Shown: positions 36,296 to 48,395 of the stretch, in pieces
Layout of the letters: each line of letters opens with the position of its first letter
How positions within the stretch are numbered: position 1 is the stretch's first letter
DNA from: Tolypeutes matacus
Lineage: Eukaryota; Chordata; Mammalia; Cingulata; Chlamyphoridae
Direction: 5' to 3'
Length of the DNA: 64,000 nucleotides
Assembly (NCBI GenBank): GCA_026826555.1
Contig: JAKSZT010020895.1
Location: 584,832-648,831 of the forward strand
Notes under the pieces: model-generated
Databases searched by the model: none
Seen by the model: the letters and a program-made list of their open reading frames with translations, nothing else
Told to the model about the DNA's origin: nothing
Made by a program: the position numbers and the translations under genes

Positions 36296-36735
36296 TGTGG
36301 GGGCACAGAATGCTTGTTTCCCACTCCCAATAGTTATTTGTGTAGATTGCCAGAAAGGTTGGTGTTGAACTAGCCAGCAACCCAACCTTCTAAGGTGGAA
36401 CAACTGTAAGAGAGGTGACAAGATGTCTAACATGTATTTGTGCACATAAGCTAGAGTCAAGTTTATTATTAACTGTACCTGTTCTCATTGTACCCATTAC
36501 TTATGCCACAAAAATGTTTTATTCCCTGCTTGTGCACACACACCCCTCTTCTATGTTCTCTCTATAAACCTGTAACCCCTGAGGGGCTGTATGATTCTTC
36601 TCCCAGCCAGCCATCACTGGGTTACATAAGTAATCATGAGCAATAAAGGCATGACTGATGCTATGCTCCCATGTGGTTTCTCTGGGATATCTAATTATTT
36701 GGGCAGCTTTCCTGGGCTTGACCTCCTGTGTTACA
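36296..36735 (+). repeat. 3' LTR of second ERV
   Basis: 440 bp, TGTGGGGGCACAG to TGTGTTACA, with AATAAA at 36641-36646. Followed by TSD GAAAC. The part before 36500 matches the 5' LTR remnant. Confidence 0.9.
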
Positions 36736-36740
36736 GAAAC

Positions 36741-37740
36741 AATGAAATTATTTTCATTTTTCATGATTAACATTTAATATTCATATTTTTAAAAGATGTC
36801 TGAATTTCTCTCAGAATACCACCGTGAACAATAACTCTCAATAGTGCTTATTTAAAAAACTGATTGATACATATACCTTTATATTTGGGAAAGGATTTGG
36901 GTACTTAAATATTGCTGGGTATAAAAGTATTTCTTAAATTGATAAAATTAAGTTGAAACTGATTGAACTTTTGAGTAACATCATTCCAAGTTTCAGGCAA
37001 AATTTCTGCTTTACTTATATATTGTCTGTGTCACATTGTGCTAAAAATCACAAAAGCTTTTTCCATTGAAAAAAATTACTATTGACATAGAACACAAAGA
37101 CCAATCAGTAATAGTGTCCTCAGAATTAAACAACATTTTAAAAATGAAATTCAAAAAAATTTAAATCTGATTAGCTGCTTTAAGTGTGCAAATACACAGG
37201 AAAGGTGTACTTAGGTGAAAGAGACTGAGTAGGAAATTATTTTAACCATAGAGGGATAAACCAAGCAAACCTAAAAATATGTTTTCTTCTGGATTAAGAT
37301 TTCAGGAGTTACTTCTTGGTATATTAGACAAAACTTTAAATCAGAGAAACTTATGGATACATATAGATGGATTTATTAAAGTCATCCTGTTGCAAAACAA
37401 GGATGATCTGAAAAGAGAATTTCACAAATGAATAGCCAGAGAAGGAAATGAAATAATCAGGATTAAGGCTGAGCTTCTGACTGCTGTATGAAATTCTTAA
37501 AAGCAGGAGAAGAAAAAAATCTGAAATGGATGATGAAATGGGTACAACTGATGGTTGAAGGAAGCACTTGATCCCCAAATATTTCTTGCACATTCCCACT
37601 TCTTAGAGATGGAGGATATAACACCATAGAGAACCAAATAATGTTAGAAAAAAGGTAAATATTTCAATTAAGTAACTTTGTTCTTTCATATCACTTTCGA
37701 ATATATAATCAGTGAAGCCTTTTAAACTTACAAATAATTA
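36741..37740. other. No recognisable gene or element
   Basis: AT-rich upstream region of the OR pseudogene. A pyrimidine tract ending in AG at about 37742-37754 could be the splice acceptor of the original OR gene. Confidence 0.4.
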
Positions 37741-37783
37741 TCTCTTTTTCCCAGATCTGATGTAATTCAAAAGATACTTAACC

Positions 37784-38746
37784 AGGAGGAACCATACAAT
37801 GGTGACAATATTCATTCTTTTAGGACTGGCAGATGACCCCAAATAGCAAATTGCAATTTTCCTTTTTCTACTTCTAAAATATTTATTTAACATCACTGGA
37901 AATCTGACTATCATTTTGCTCACCCTTGTGAATTCCCACCTGGAAACATCCATGTATTTGTTCCTTCAGAATTTCTTCTTCTTAGAAATTTCATTGATGT
38001 TTTCCTGTATCCGTAGATTCCTAGTCAGCACTGTGACTATGGTTAAAACAATTTCTTATGATGCTTGTTTAACCCAATTATTTTTTCTCATCTTTTTGGG
38101 TGCATCAGAGTTTTTCTGTCAGCTGCCATGTCCTATGACTACTATGTGGCCATCTGCAAACTCCTTCATTATGCAACCATTATGAGCAGTAAAGTGTGCA
38201 TGCCTTCCTTAGCTCTTGGTTGAGGGCATTGGTAACAATCACTCCTGGACCTACCATGAGCCTGGGGTTGGAATTCTGCAATTCCAATATTATTGACCAC
38301 TTTTTTGCCTATGACTATTCTCCTGTCTTGAAACTCTCCTGCACAGACAAACAAGTCAAAGAATTGTTAAGTTTTATCTTAGCCATTGTCATACTCCTGT
38401 TTACATTGGCCTTGATGATATCCTCCTATGTAAATTTCATAAGAACAATTCTGAAGATCCCAACTTCCCAGGAGAGAAAAAAAGGCTTTTTCTATATCTT
38501 CCTCCCACATCATTTTGTGTCTATCTCTTATGACAGCTGCATTTTTATGTATATTAAACCTTCTGCAGAGGAAAGGGTATCTTTAAACAAGGGAGTGGCA
38601 TTACTCAACATTTCAATTGCACCAGCCTTAAACCCTTTTATAAGTACTCTAAGAAATAAACAAGTGAAACAAACCCTGAAGGCTATATTTTTAAAAAGGT
38701 CTTTATTACCTAAAATAACTTTGCCTTTTATAAAAGCATACCACTA
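37784..38746 (+). pseudogene. OR6C-like olfactory receptor pseudogene
   Basis: The full length of a single-exon receptor is traceable. The normal start appears changed to AGG at 37784-37786; an in-frame ATG at 37799 reads FILLGLADDP and then hits TAG at 37844. TM1-TM2 wording follows in another frame, and [15 protein letters not shown] near 38125-38165 stands where MAYDRYVAICKPLHY is usual, so the DRY Arg is Tyr. From 38196 the frame is open to the stop at 38745, with ISYDSCIFMYIKPS and ALNPFISTLRNKQVKQ. The usual KAFSTCSSH box is altered to KKGFFYIFLPHH. This odorant-sensing G-protein-coupled receptor is no longer translatable in full. Confidence 0.92.
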
Positions 38747-40154
38747 AAACATATTGAAAATTGCAATGCATAGCAATGCTTTTTATAAGTGCATGTTTTA
38801 CTTTTACTCAGTGATAGTGACTGGAGCACACTGAAGCAGCCACTTAGTGAATAGTGTCTGTATGGGTGACATTTCCTTACTTAATGCAGTACCATTTAAT
38901 TTTTTCAACTTAATTCTCTGATTTTACTCAACCTCAATATATTCCACCATGAATTTGTTTCAGAAAACCAATGTCTCTATGTTTTTCTAGCATACATGTG
39001 CCCATAATATAGACCACTTTTGATTTCACGATTCATAATCTGAAAATTAAATTAAATGCTACATGTAACACGATATTAGTATTTTTATGTCTCCATTCAC
39101 TTCTACATCCAACTTCATTTCCCTTCAGATTTTGTTCTCCATTTATTCATTTGTGACCTCCCTTGGTTCACTACTAATTTTCATTTACATGTCCTGAAAT
39201 TTGTTCGAGCATGGCTGTTTTGAATTCACGTGGATATAACTGGCATTTAACCAGGCTGCAAGAATTTATTCATAAACAATCATTGATGAGATCTCCATCC
39301 AGACACCAATCAGAACGTAAATAGAAGTTGTCATAAAGCAATCCTGAAAAATTATTTAGCTAAATTCATATACCAAGACTACTGAAATCACCTCTTCTGT
39401 AGAGTGAATGATGATACTCCTAGGATATTTCTAACTCTTCTTTGAGCTCTTTTAGTTTTTGCTTTATGAACAAGGACACTATGTTATTTGGTGCATAGGC
39501 ATTATGTCTTCATTGTGAATGCCACCATTTAATATTATAAATAATTTGTTTAGTGCTTTTTTGACCCAAATTCTAAACTTACTTTATGTATGATTGTGAT
39601 TTTTCTCTCATGCCTCCATTCCCTCAGTAGGAAACATCTCTAATGAATTAAACTGATGGCTGCTTTTTAGCCCATTGTTCACATTTATTTTGATGCCAAG
39701 CCTGGAACTCATCTGAAATGCTTTTGAAAAGAATCTATTCTGCTTTTGACATGCTGAAAACTAATTTCCTCTCTTGATTTTTCTGGATTTTCAAACCCAT
39801 AGGCTTTCCATATTTCTGATAGTTCTCCAATAATTGGAGTATTGATGATAACCTAAATTGTATAAAAAGTATACCATCAGTATACTTTTTCTTAATATTC
39901 ATTAAAATTCTTAGTGTTGGTAGTCATCTCCCTCTATTAAAAACTAAATGAAAATTAACAAATTCTATTGTAATTATAAATTTCTAAAATATCTTTAAAA
40001 TATTTGCTTCTTCATGTCTCAGTAAAAAGATTTACTACTTCTATTTTTGAAAGAGTTGGATTATATTTGCTAATGATTTCAGTTAATTTTTAAGAGTACA
40101 CTGGACTTTCTTATTTGGCTTCATAGATCTGAATTTTCCAGCTATTTCAGGAAT
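38747..40154. other. No recognisable gene or element
   Basis: AT-rich sequence downstream of the OR pseudogene. Nothing supported. Confidence 0.45.
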
Positions 40155-40287
40155 TTTTGTTGTTGGACTTATAGCTTCCAAAACCATAAATTTATTTTTT
40201 CCATTGTCTTTATTCCAAGACAATAAATTCCTATTGCTTAAGTCAACACTTTGTGTCTTTTTCATAGCAGCCAGGTAAACTAAGACA
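40155..40287 (+). mobile_element. MLT1-like LTR, 3' end only
   Basis: Sense wording of an MLT1 end: 'tagcttccaaaacc', AATAAA, 'ttgcttaagtc', and 'catagcagccaggtaaactaagaca' at the edge. The 5' part is not recognised. Confidence 0.7.
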
Positions 40288-41235
40288 AGTTCCAATCACC
40301 ATAACAACCCCAAGGAATTCTCATTTTGTGGTAAGGAACAATTTGATGCCACTTTGTTGTCAGTCTTGATATATGAACTAAATTTTTTCAGGCAGCCATC
40401 CATTCTGATTCTTTGTGATGTCTACAACAATTATCATTGTAATCATTGTAATCAAGGTCCTATAGAGGATGAAATTTCCATCCTTTTCTTCCTTTGCTTT
40501 TGCTTGTTGATTGGCTCTCTTCTGTATTGGGGAGCAGGTGCTTTGATCTGTGCTGTTCTGTGCTGCATTTGCTGACATCTATAAAGCCTGAGTTACAGAT
40601 TTAACTAACCTGAGTCAGAAACTTGGATAATTGCCTTATAGAGACAGACATATGAGATTAGGGTCCTCCTTAAAATGGGTCTCATTCATGCTTCTCATCC
40701 CAGATATATCTGTGTGTCTTGGAATGAACAATGTCTATTCCAGCAGAGCTGTGACAAATGCATAGCTGAGGGAAGTGTCATCTTCTGATTATTGATTGCA
40801 TGTCTCAACCAGTTGTGGCCCTCATTCTTTATAGTGCTTAGGAAAAGACTTTTAGCTTGTGTGAGACATTGGCCCATTGAGTGGTTTTTCATGAAAGTAT
40901 AGTCATTAGGTGATGAAAATGTAATCATTAAAGAGAAACAAAAGTCTTATGTGGTATGGTGAGATTGGCTCTTCTAAGATCAGATGACTAACTAAGACCC
41001 TATAAATGCCTTTCTACTGCTGGATGCTATGGAACAAAGGGCTTATTCTTCAGAGTTTTAGGAAAAAAATATCTGTAGCATCACTGGGTTACTACCATGT
41101 GGTTAACTAAACCATTATCATGGAGAGATGCCCCTAAATCTGATAATACTGGTTTGAGGGCCTCTGGAAGAAGAAATTTAGAATTATGAGCAAGGCAGAG
41201 AGATTCCCTCCCTGAAAATATATCCAGTCAAAAAG
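40288..41235. other. No recognisable gene or element
   Basis: Nothing supported. Short frames at 40354-40575 are without motif. Confidence 0.4.
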
Positions 41236-41237
41236 AA

Positions 41238-41408
41238 AGAAAGTAAGAACATGAGGGAAGGAGGGAGTGAGGAAGGGAGAGAGGAAGCATGGGAAGGAGG
41301 AAGGAAGAAAGGAAGGAAGGAAGGAAGGAAGTAAGTAAGGAAGGAAGGAAGGAAGGAAGTAAGGAAGGAAGGGAGGGAGGGAGGGAGGGAAGGAGGAAGG
41401 GAGAAAGG
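41238..41408. repeat. (GGAA)n microsatellite
   Basis: Imperfect purine-only tetranucleotide array, about 170 bp. It gives artefactual Ser/Leu/Pro frames on the minus strand. Confidence 0.92.
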
Positions 41409-42018
41409 AAACTGGGTAAAGGGTGAAACAAAAGTGAAACAGAGGTTCATAATTTTATCCAGTGGAAATCCAAAATTTATTGAAACACAATTTATACAAT
41501 GCAAAGATATAACGATGCAGATTGACTATTAGGCTTCAACAACACATGTTCTGAATTAACTTTAATATATGATGAAATATACCAAATGGTCTTAATGAAT
41601 GTTACCTTTTAAATTATATATATATCTTCAGATCTCCCTAAATTTAAAAAAGGTATTCCTCATAATATTAGGAAAGTTTGTGAACATTAAATAGAAGAAA
41701 AGAGGTATACTTTTTGTTAACATAAGAACTATAAATTTCACTAAATTCTCCAAGACTGTATTAAATCTCTGGCACTTAAACTGGACTAATTTGTATGCAC
41801 CATCCCAATGTTAACATCATCATTATAGCCCAAAGGAAGTGAAAACAGGTTATTCAAGTATTGAAACCCATTAAACAAAACCTATTTAGGCAAGGAGTGG
41901 TTACTTCCACTTTCTTCATTTAAGAGTAAAATATGGACTGTTCTTAAATGTGGAAAGAATGGATGCTGCTCATGGTGGGATACTGACACCTCAATGCTGT
42001 AGTCCTACCCTGAAGCCC
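41409..42018. other. No recognisable gene or element
   Basis: AT-rich spacer. Nothing supported. Confidence 0.4.
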
Positions 42019-42640
42019 TGTGGTAGTTTGATATTATTTATGAATTTCAAAAGGAGGCATTGATTATGTTTGTAAACTGATCATTTCCTCTAGATGTGAT
42101 ACCATTTGATTGTATTAAATTCAAAGGTTACATTTACTTGATTAAACTAAGATAAAAAACTTTGATTCTGCCACATCAATAGAGCATTGAATCCCTGCCC
42201 CCTTGGTGGGTGGACACTCACACAGAAAAATACATGACAGAGGAAGAAAGACAACTTGATAGATGCAGCAGAGGCCCTGGGAAGAAAGATGAGATTGATA
42301 GTCTACAGATGACATTTTGGAGAGAACAGAGCAGCTTAGCCTGGGAAGAAATGAATCCTGGAGAGAGAGACAAGTCTTATGCCAGCATACAGCTGAGATC
42401 AGAAGAAGCTGGGACCATGGAGCCTTAGAAAGAAGGAAGGCTGAACCCTCACAAACATCACCTGCCATCTTGCATCAACACCAGGCAACAGACTTTGGGT
42501 GAGAAATTACCTCTTATGGAACCTTGAGTTGGACTCTTTAAGGCCTTGTGACTGAAAGCTTATACCCCAAATAAAAATCCTTTATAAAGCCAGCAGATAT
42601 CTGGTACTTTGCATCAGCACCCCTTTGGCTGACTAATATA
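42019..42640 (+). mobile_element. Solo LTR, ERVL-like family A, plus orientation
   Basis: Starts TGTGGTAGTTTGATATT and ends TTTGGCTGACTAATATA (final CA has become TA), with AATAAA near 42570. Flanks agccc and ggcct match at only 3 of 5 positions. The reverse orientation of the copies at 7397, 24270 and 49416. Confidence 0.82.
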
Positions 42641-42803
42641 GGCCTCCATAAGTATTATTATTGAAAATACTGTATTCATCCAATAATTAACTTGCAATTA
42701 TGCCACTATTATATATTTGGCTAATATGTTCTGTTCAGTGTCTTTTTCAATTTCATCTTAGCCTCACTTTGCTTTCACCTCTGCAGGGGCACACCTTAAC
42801 TGG

Positions 42804-43253
42804 TGTGGTACATTGATTTATGTACTGCCAAAAAAGGCAAGTTATTAATCTTGATCTGTTTTCTTGTGAGTGTGTACATAGGAAATTTTGAAAATTTATT
42901 TATTTAAGGTGTGACCCAACTGAATCATGACTTTAACCTATATTATTGGAGACCTCTGTAAGCAGAATTTGAATACAATGAGTTAGAGAAGGCTTCACAA
43001 GTAGAAGTTGGAAATTAGTGGAAATCAGAAGAGTAGATACAATCAGGGATAGATTGCCATGGAACACAAGGCAGAAATACAAGGCAATGTAGCCCAAGGA
43101 TTGTGGCAAGCCAACACCAGAACACTACATATTTGGGGAGAGAGAATGGTATTGTTGATGTCTTGATTTTGTATACCATAAGCCAATAAATTCTTCTTGT
43201 TTAAGCCAAACTTCTGTGTGATATTCATTATAACAGCCTGACAATCTAAGACT
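42804..43253 (+). mobile_element. MLT1-like LTR
   Basis: TGTGGTACATTGATTTATG at the left; the right part has AATAAATTCTTCTTGTTTAAG, then 'ataacagcctgacaatctaagac', the MaLR/MLT1 3' signature. Confidence 0.7.
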
Positions 43254-43790
43254 TCTGAGTACACATTTAGTATTTCAACAGCCTTGCCATTACACTCAAT
43301 CTTTAAGTCAAAATCTTAACTGTATCTAACTTTCTAGAGCAGAGCAGCTATGACATTACATTGACAATATTCTCCTTCCAGGGCATTCATTTGACACCCT
43401 CATTGAAGACATACTAATACTTAGAAAGGATCTAAAAAAAAAAAAGAATGGGCCATTGACACATACATAGTGCAAGATCTCACTACCTCAGTTAAATTCC
43501 TTGTAATTATCTGCTACATCACTGTATTCTTCATCCTTGACATTAAGAAATAGACATTGGTTATCTGAGCACCGACAATTAAAAAATATATTTCCGTTAT
43601 TTTGGGGTTCTGGATGCAACATTTTCCTCATTTACAAATTTTAGATACTCCCTGTTACTTACCACCCCTTAAATGGGGACCTAGAATCTAAAATCTGTCC
43701 AAATTGATAAAAGCGATGCCCATTAATGCCTTCAAAGACTACTTCACCATGAAAGCTTTATCTAGCTCTCCTTTTATATCCTGGAGTATC
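43254..43790. other. No recognisable gene or element
   Basis: Nothing supported beyond a short A run (43434-43444). Confidence 0.4.
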
Positions 43791-43794
43791 AGAA

Positions 43795-44870
43795 AAATAG
43801 CCAAATTGATAAGCTCAACTGAGTTTTGACAAGGTGCAAGGACAATTTAACTGAGACAGGAGGGTCTTTTTCACAAGTGGTGCTAGAACAATTTGATATC
43901 CACATCCAAAAAAAGGGAAAAAGAAAAGAACATCAACTTATATCTAAGAATTCATATCAAGTAGCAAAAGAAATTTTATATGAAAAACATTTTTAAATGA
44001 AAGGCAAATATTAGCAATTAAAAAATGAAACATAGGAGAAAATCTGTTAGGTTCATTTTAGTAAATGATTTTAGATGACATCAAAAGCATTACTCATAAA
44101 GGAAAATATCAATAACTAGATTTTATCTTAATTAAAAACGTTTGGCCTGTGAGAGACACTTTTAAGAAAATAAAGCATAAAATGGCAAGTCACAGAATAG
44201 AAGAAAGCATTTTCAAATGATGTGTCTAATGCATGTATCCAGAAAATATAAAATACTCTCATTACCCAAAAGCAAGAAATTTTAAAATGAACAAATATCT
44301 GAGCAGAAACTTTACCAAAGATGAGATACAAATGTCAAATAAACATAGCACAAGATGCTCAGTATTATTGCTAATTAGGACAATTTAAAGCACAATGGGT
44401 TATATATATCTGTTAGAAAAATGAAAATCTTGAAACCTGACAATGTTAAATGCCAAGAAAATATGGACCAACAGAAACTTTCTCACATATTTTCAGTGGG
44501 ATGCAAAATAGCCACTTTGTAAAACAGTTTCTTACAATGTTAAATATACACTATTTATGCAAACCAGCAATTTTATTCCTAAGTCTTCTAATCAACTGAA
44601 TTGAATATTCATGTTCAAGAAAACATATCTATGCTATTGCATGTTGTACCTTTATTCATATTCTCCAAACTGGAGATAATTCATTCATTATTTAATAACT
44701 AAATGCGTAAACAAACTGTAATGCATCCATATAGTGGTATACTACTCAAAAATAAAAAGGTACAAATTATTGGTTCACAAATCAACATGAGTGAAACATA
44801 AGTGTGTTTTACTACTGAAAGACAGACCCAAAGTCTGTGTATTTTTAAATTCTATTTGTATGACCTTGCG
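43795..44870 (+). mobile_element. Old LINE-1, ORF2 C-terminal part
   Basis: Decayed sense-strand LINE-1. The order of blocks matches the C-terminal ORF2 of the better copies: 'ggtgctagaacaatttgatatcc', then 'ccagcaattttattcctaag' and 'actactcaaaaataaaaagg'. No frame remains. Confidence 0.75.
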
Positions 44871-45910
44871 GATTGCCAAAGGACTAGGAATAGAACACAG
44901 AGAAACTGTAGCCAGCATTGGGAGACCAATGCTGAATGGAGTGTGTGAGAGTGTGTGAGAAAGCTCACACCTGAGTGATTTTGGAAAACTGCTGGATACT
45001 CTGAGTCTAAAGGAAAAAAGAACTCAAACACTGTATTTTGGATAATAAATTTATTTCTTGTTTGTATATACATTACCAGTTCTGAAATTTCACCATCTTT
45101 ATGCATATGTGTACTGAGGTTTACTAAGTTTAAAAAATTAAGTGAATATATTTTGATAATGAGGACCAGGTTACTCCCAATCATGGAATGAAATTAAAAA
45201 TAAAAAAAGAAGAATGCTAAAACAAACTACAGCTTTAAGATTGTAGACTCTCATATCATTAACAATGTAGGTCTTATAAATATGTATTCAACTATATTGA
45301 TAAAGAAATTAACATGGATATGCGTATTCACAGTTTTCATTTACATACATAGATATCCTATCTCCACCCACTGGCAGGCTTTAGGAAGACATAGAAAGAA
45401 GAAGTAAAAGAAAAAAGATGGGGATCATGTTTAAAGGACTCTGAAACCAAAAAGAAATAGCTCCCAATAGCCAAGGTTTGAAAATTTTAAGAGAACAATA
45501 AATAAAGCAGTATTGGATTATCCACACAAAAAAAATTAATATTAATAAAAGTAATATTAATTAGTGCATTCAGTAGCAAATAAATAATTGAATAAATAAA
45601 TAAAATGTGGAAAATGGAAATCTATCACATAAGAATGAGAGTAAATAAAGGTAGAACAAATGAGGGAAATAGAAAATAACCATGAGAATATATCATTGTT
45701 GCAGGAAGGATCCACTGAAGAATGCTAAAATTAGTGGGTGAGTGTTTAAGAAAGAGGAAATTTTCATAGTATTAAAGTAATAATCCCAAAATATTTAATA
45801 ATTTCAAATGAAAAATATTACAAGAGAAATCTTCCAGACACACAGAACCAAGCTATCAAAGTTATTATTACCAGGTATAACATATATAAACATCATATAC
45901 TCCTTTAACT
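44871..45910. other. Unassigned, possibly LINE-1 3' UTR
   Basis: Lies between an ORF2 fragment and an old LINE-1 3' end in the same orientation, so it may be the connecting part of one element. No motif of its own. Confidence 0.35.
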
Positions 45911-45914
45911 ATAT

Positions 45915-46840
45915 ATAATGCACTGAAAAGCACATATCACTCCCTTAGAATTCTTCCTCAAAGTGCAAAACCTCGATCTAATCATGAGAAAACATTAGGC
46001 AAACAAAATTGTTCAGCAGTCTATAAAACTCCTAACCAATATTCTTCAATACATCAAGGTCATGAAAGACAAGGAAAGACAGTGTGAGGACCACTTATAA
46101 GACCTATCTCCAACCAACTTTTATCTTCCTTTGTTGGACCCTGTTAAACTGAGCTCTCCAGTTTGTAGTGCAGACTTAGTAGGGTAGTAGAATGAACTTA
46201 GCAGAATTTTAGCTCATTATAAGAGTAAACTCTCCACCTTGGTGGGATTTAGATGACACCATATTCTGTATATGCAATGTATGACTAACCATGTCAAAGC
46301 ATATAGTGCTATAGAGCATGCACAAGATGCAACCCTTCCACACCTGTCAATCTTGTAACCCAACCCCTTGAACTCCTCCCCAACACAAGCCAATATAATG
46401 TTACAATTTCTACTGTTTAAGGAGGCAGATTTGAGTTTTGTCTATCTCCAGCTTAATAAACTCATTCCTTTGTGTGGCCAAACCTTAATGTGTCTTCCAA
46501 TTCTCTGGGCTGGGCTAAAAAGGACCCAGGGAACTGGTGAGCGTCCACTACAACAGGTCCTGTCACAGATTGGGGAAATTGAAGGAAAACAACGTCTAAA
46601 TTCAATGTGGGCTTCTGGATTTCATTCTGAAAAAAAAAAAAAAAGAACATTAATAGCAAATTCATTCTTTAGATAAAGTATTTGTATTTTGTTAATTCAC
46701 TTTGTTAATTTCTTAATTTTGATCATTCTACTATAACTTTATAGGAGTTTGCATTTAGGGAAGCTGAGTGAAAGCTACTCAGTCATTCCATGTAACATTT
46801 TTGTAACTCATCTAAAATTATTTCAAACTAAAGGTAGAAA
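45915..46840 (+). mobile_element. Old LINE-1 3' UTR, split by an LTR
   Basis: 45915-46092 ('catcaaggtcatgaaagac...gaaagacagtg') continues at 46556 ('tgtcacagattgggg...caatgtgggcttctgga') through to about 46840. This is standard old mammalian LINE-1 3' UTR order. The LTR at 46093-46555 interrupts it. Confidence 0.75.
46093..46555 (+). mobile_element. LTR (ERV1-like) inside LINE-1 3' UTR
   Basis: The inserted block contains AATAAA near 46455 followed by 'ctcattcctttgtgtggcc', like an LTR R/U5 region, and ends ...CAACA. Flanks ggacc (46088-46092) and ggtcc (46556-46560) may be a TSD with one mismatch. The left end does not start with TG, so that edge is tentative. Confidence 0.6.
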
Positions 46841-47330
46841 AAACTCACACTTAAATCCATCTTCCAAAAGGCAAGAAACCATCCTAGTTACCATGAGTAG
46901 CCTCATAATGTGGCACATTCTAAGGCTATTTCTGATTCAAAGATGTGTCCATTAACAATTTTATTTATGAGAGATGATTTAATTTACATGGATGTCATAC
47001 TTGGTTTCTGACAGGCTTCCAAACTTTAAAACAATTATTATTTTCAATAATTCTCTATCCTACATAAATTAAGAATGATTTCATCAAGTGGGGCCCTGAA
47101 GAATACTTCCATTTTAGAGCAAACATTAAGCACATCTTATGAACATACTATTCAGAATCCATTTTAGAAGCCTAGGAGAGCCAGGATTCCAAATAGTATT
47201 CTTTAGCCATTAAACTATTCTGCCTTCCTTGTGTATGTTTATTTTTCCACATGTAACACCATAGAGAAGTCAAATCATAGAAGAAGTCTTTAAATTCTCA
47301 GTAACTTACATTCTTTTTTTAATTTTTACA
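46841..47330. other. No recognisable gene or element
   Basis: AT-rich spacer. Nothing supported. Confidence 0.4.
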
Positions 47331-47800
47331 TGTCTTAGTTTCCCGGCTGCTAAAACAAATACCATGCAATCAATTAGCTTAAACCATGGGAATTTTATTG
47401 GCTCACAGTTTTGAGGGTAGGAGGAGTGCAAAATCAAAGTGACAGCAAGGTGATTCTTTCTTCCCAAAGTCTGTAACATACTCATGCTGGGTGCCAGTGA
47501 TCCTTAGATTTTCTTGGCTTGTATTCTTCCTCATATCATGTGATGTTGTCCCATCCTTTCTCTTCCTGGTTCTGTTGAGTTCTGGCTTCTTGCTTCAAGC
47601 TCCTCCTGTTGCTTTCTCCATCAAAGCCCACAATAGTAAGATTATGACCCATCCGTATTCAGTTGGCCAAACCTTAACTAAAAATAACACCTTCAAAGCT
47701 CCTATTTACAGTGAGTTCACACCCAAGGAAATTGAATTAAAATTAAGAAAATGTTTTTTTTGTTTATGTTTGTTTGTTTTGGGGGGGAGGGTACATAATT
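47331..47800 (-). mobile_element. MLT1-like LTR
   Basis: Begins TGTCTTAGTTTCCCGGCTGC, then 'cttaaaccatgggaattttattggctcacagttttgag', and later 'aacaccttcaaagctcctatttacagtgagttcacaccc', all in the order of an antisense MLT1. The right edge is approximate. Confidence 0.78.
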
Positions 47801-47952
47801 CAATTTACCATGTATATATTTATAATTATAGTTTCTTGAACTTCCCTTGCCCAGCTTTTATTGAAAAAGAAACTTCTTTAAATTCTGAGCATTTCATTAA
47901 TACTTCTAAATCAATTTTATCTTCCCCATAATATACAAATGAATTAAACCTA

Positions 47953-48395
47953 TGTTTCAACCCAAATCCTGAAGGGTATGGGTCAGGGCAGCTGCGAGAC
48001 CAAAAAATGCACATGACACTGAGTCAGACATACGATTTATTAGTACTTAAAGACAAGAGAGAGTCTCTAGTGGTGACAGGCTGGAAAATGGAAGTGGCAC
48101 CCCCCAAAAAAGGCAGGAAAATGATGGGTAATATAAATGGTCTCAGAACACAGATACTTCAAAACAGAAGTTCTGCTAATTTCACATGAAGCACATAAAG
48201 GGGTCTGGTGATGTTATTGTAAGAAGCAAGTGTACAGCTGTATAAAATTACAGTCTATGTTACTATCTGTATGTTCTGTTTCTGTGGAGAGGCTTGTATA
48301 CATCACTTATACTTATGTATAGTTCATGTAGGCAGTTACATGTTGCAGGGTTTGTTTCCTTTAAGGAGGGTGAGCTTGGGCTTTGTGCTCCCACA
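47953..48395 (-). mobile_element. Solo LTR, family B
   Basis: Minus-strand TGTGGGAGCACAAAGCCCAAG to TTGGGTTGAAACA. AATAAA is present (the reverse complement of 'tttatt' near 48035). Flanks accta (47948-47952) and atcta (48396-48400), a TSD with one mismatch. Confidence 0.78.

Larger units (their letters stand above)
30869..36735 (+). mobile_element. Second endogenous retrovirus, rearranged 5' LTR
   Basis: The outer ends are TG at 30869 and CA at 36735, flanked by GAAAC on both sides (30864-30868 and 36736-36740), a perfect 5-bp TSD. The first 204 bp of the 5' LTR match the start of the 3' LTR (36296-36735); the remaining 235 bp of the 5' LTR are absent and a LINE-1 3' fragment (31073-32703) occupies the site. 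Internal sequence from 32704 contains RT, RNase H and integrase relics. The integrase and RT wording and the 5-bp TSD suggest a class III (ERVL-related) element, different from the provirus at 11665. Confidence 0.87.

Noticed and set aside
41184..41504. Minus-strand frame of 106 codons rich in Ser/Leu/Pro
   Set aside because: Translation of the GGAA microsatellite.
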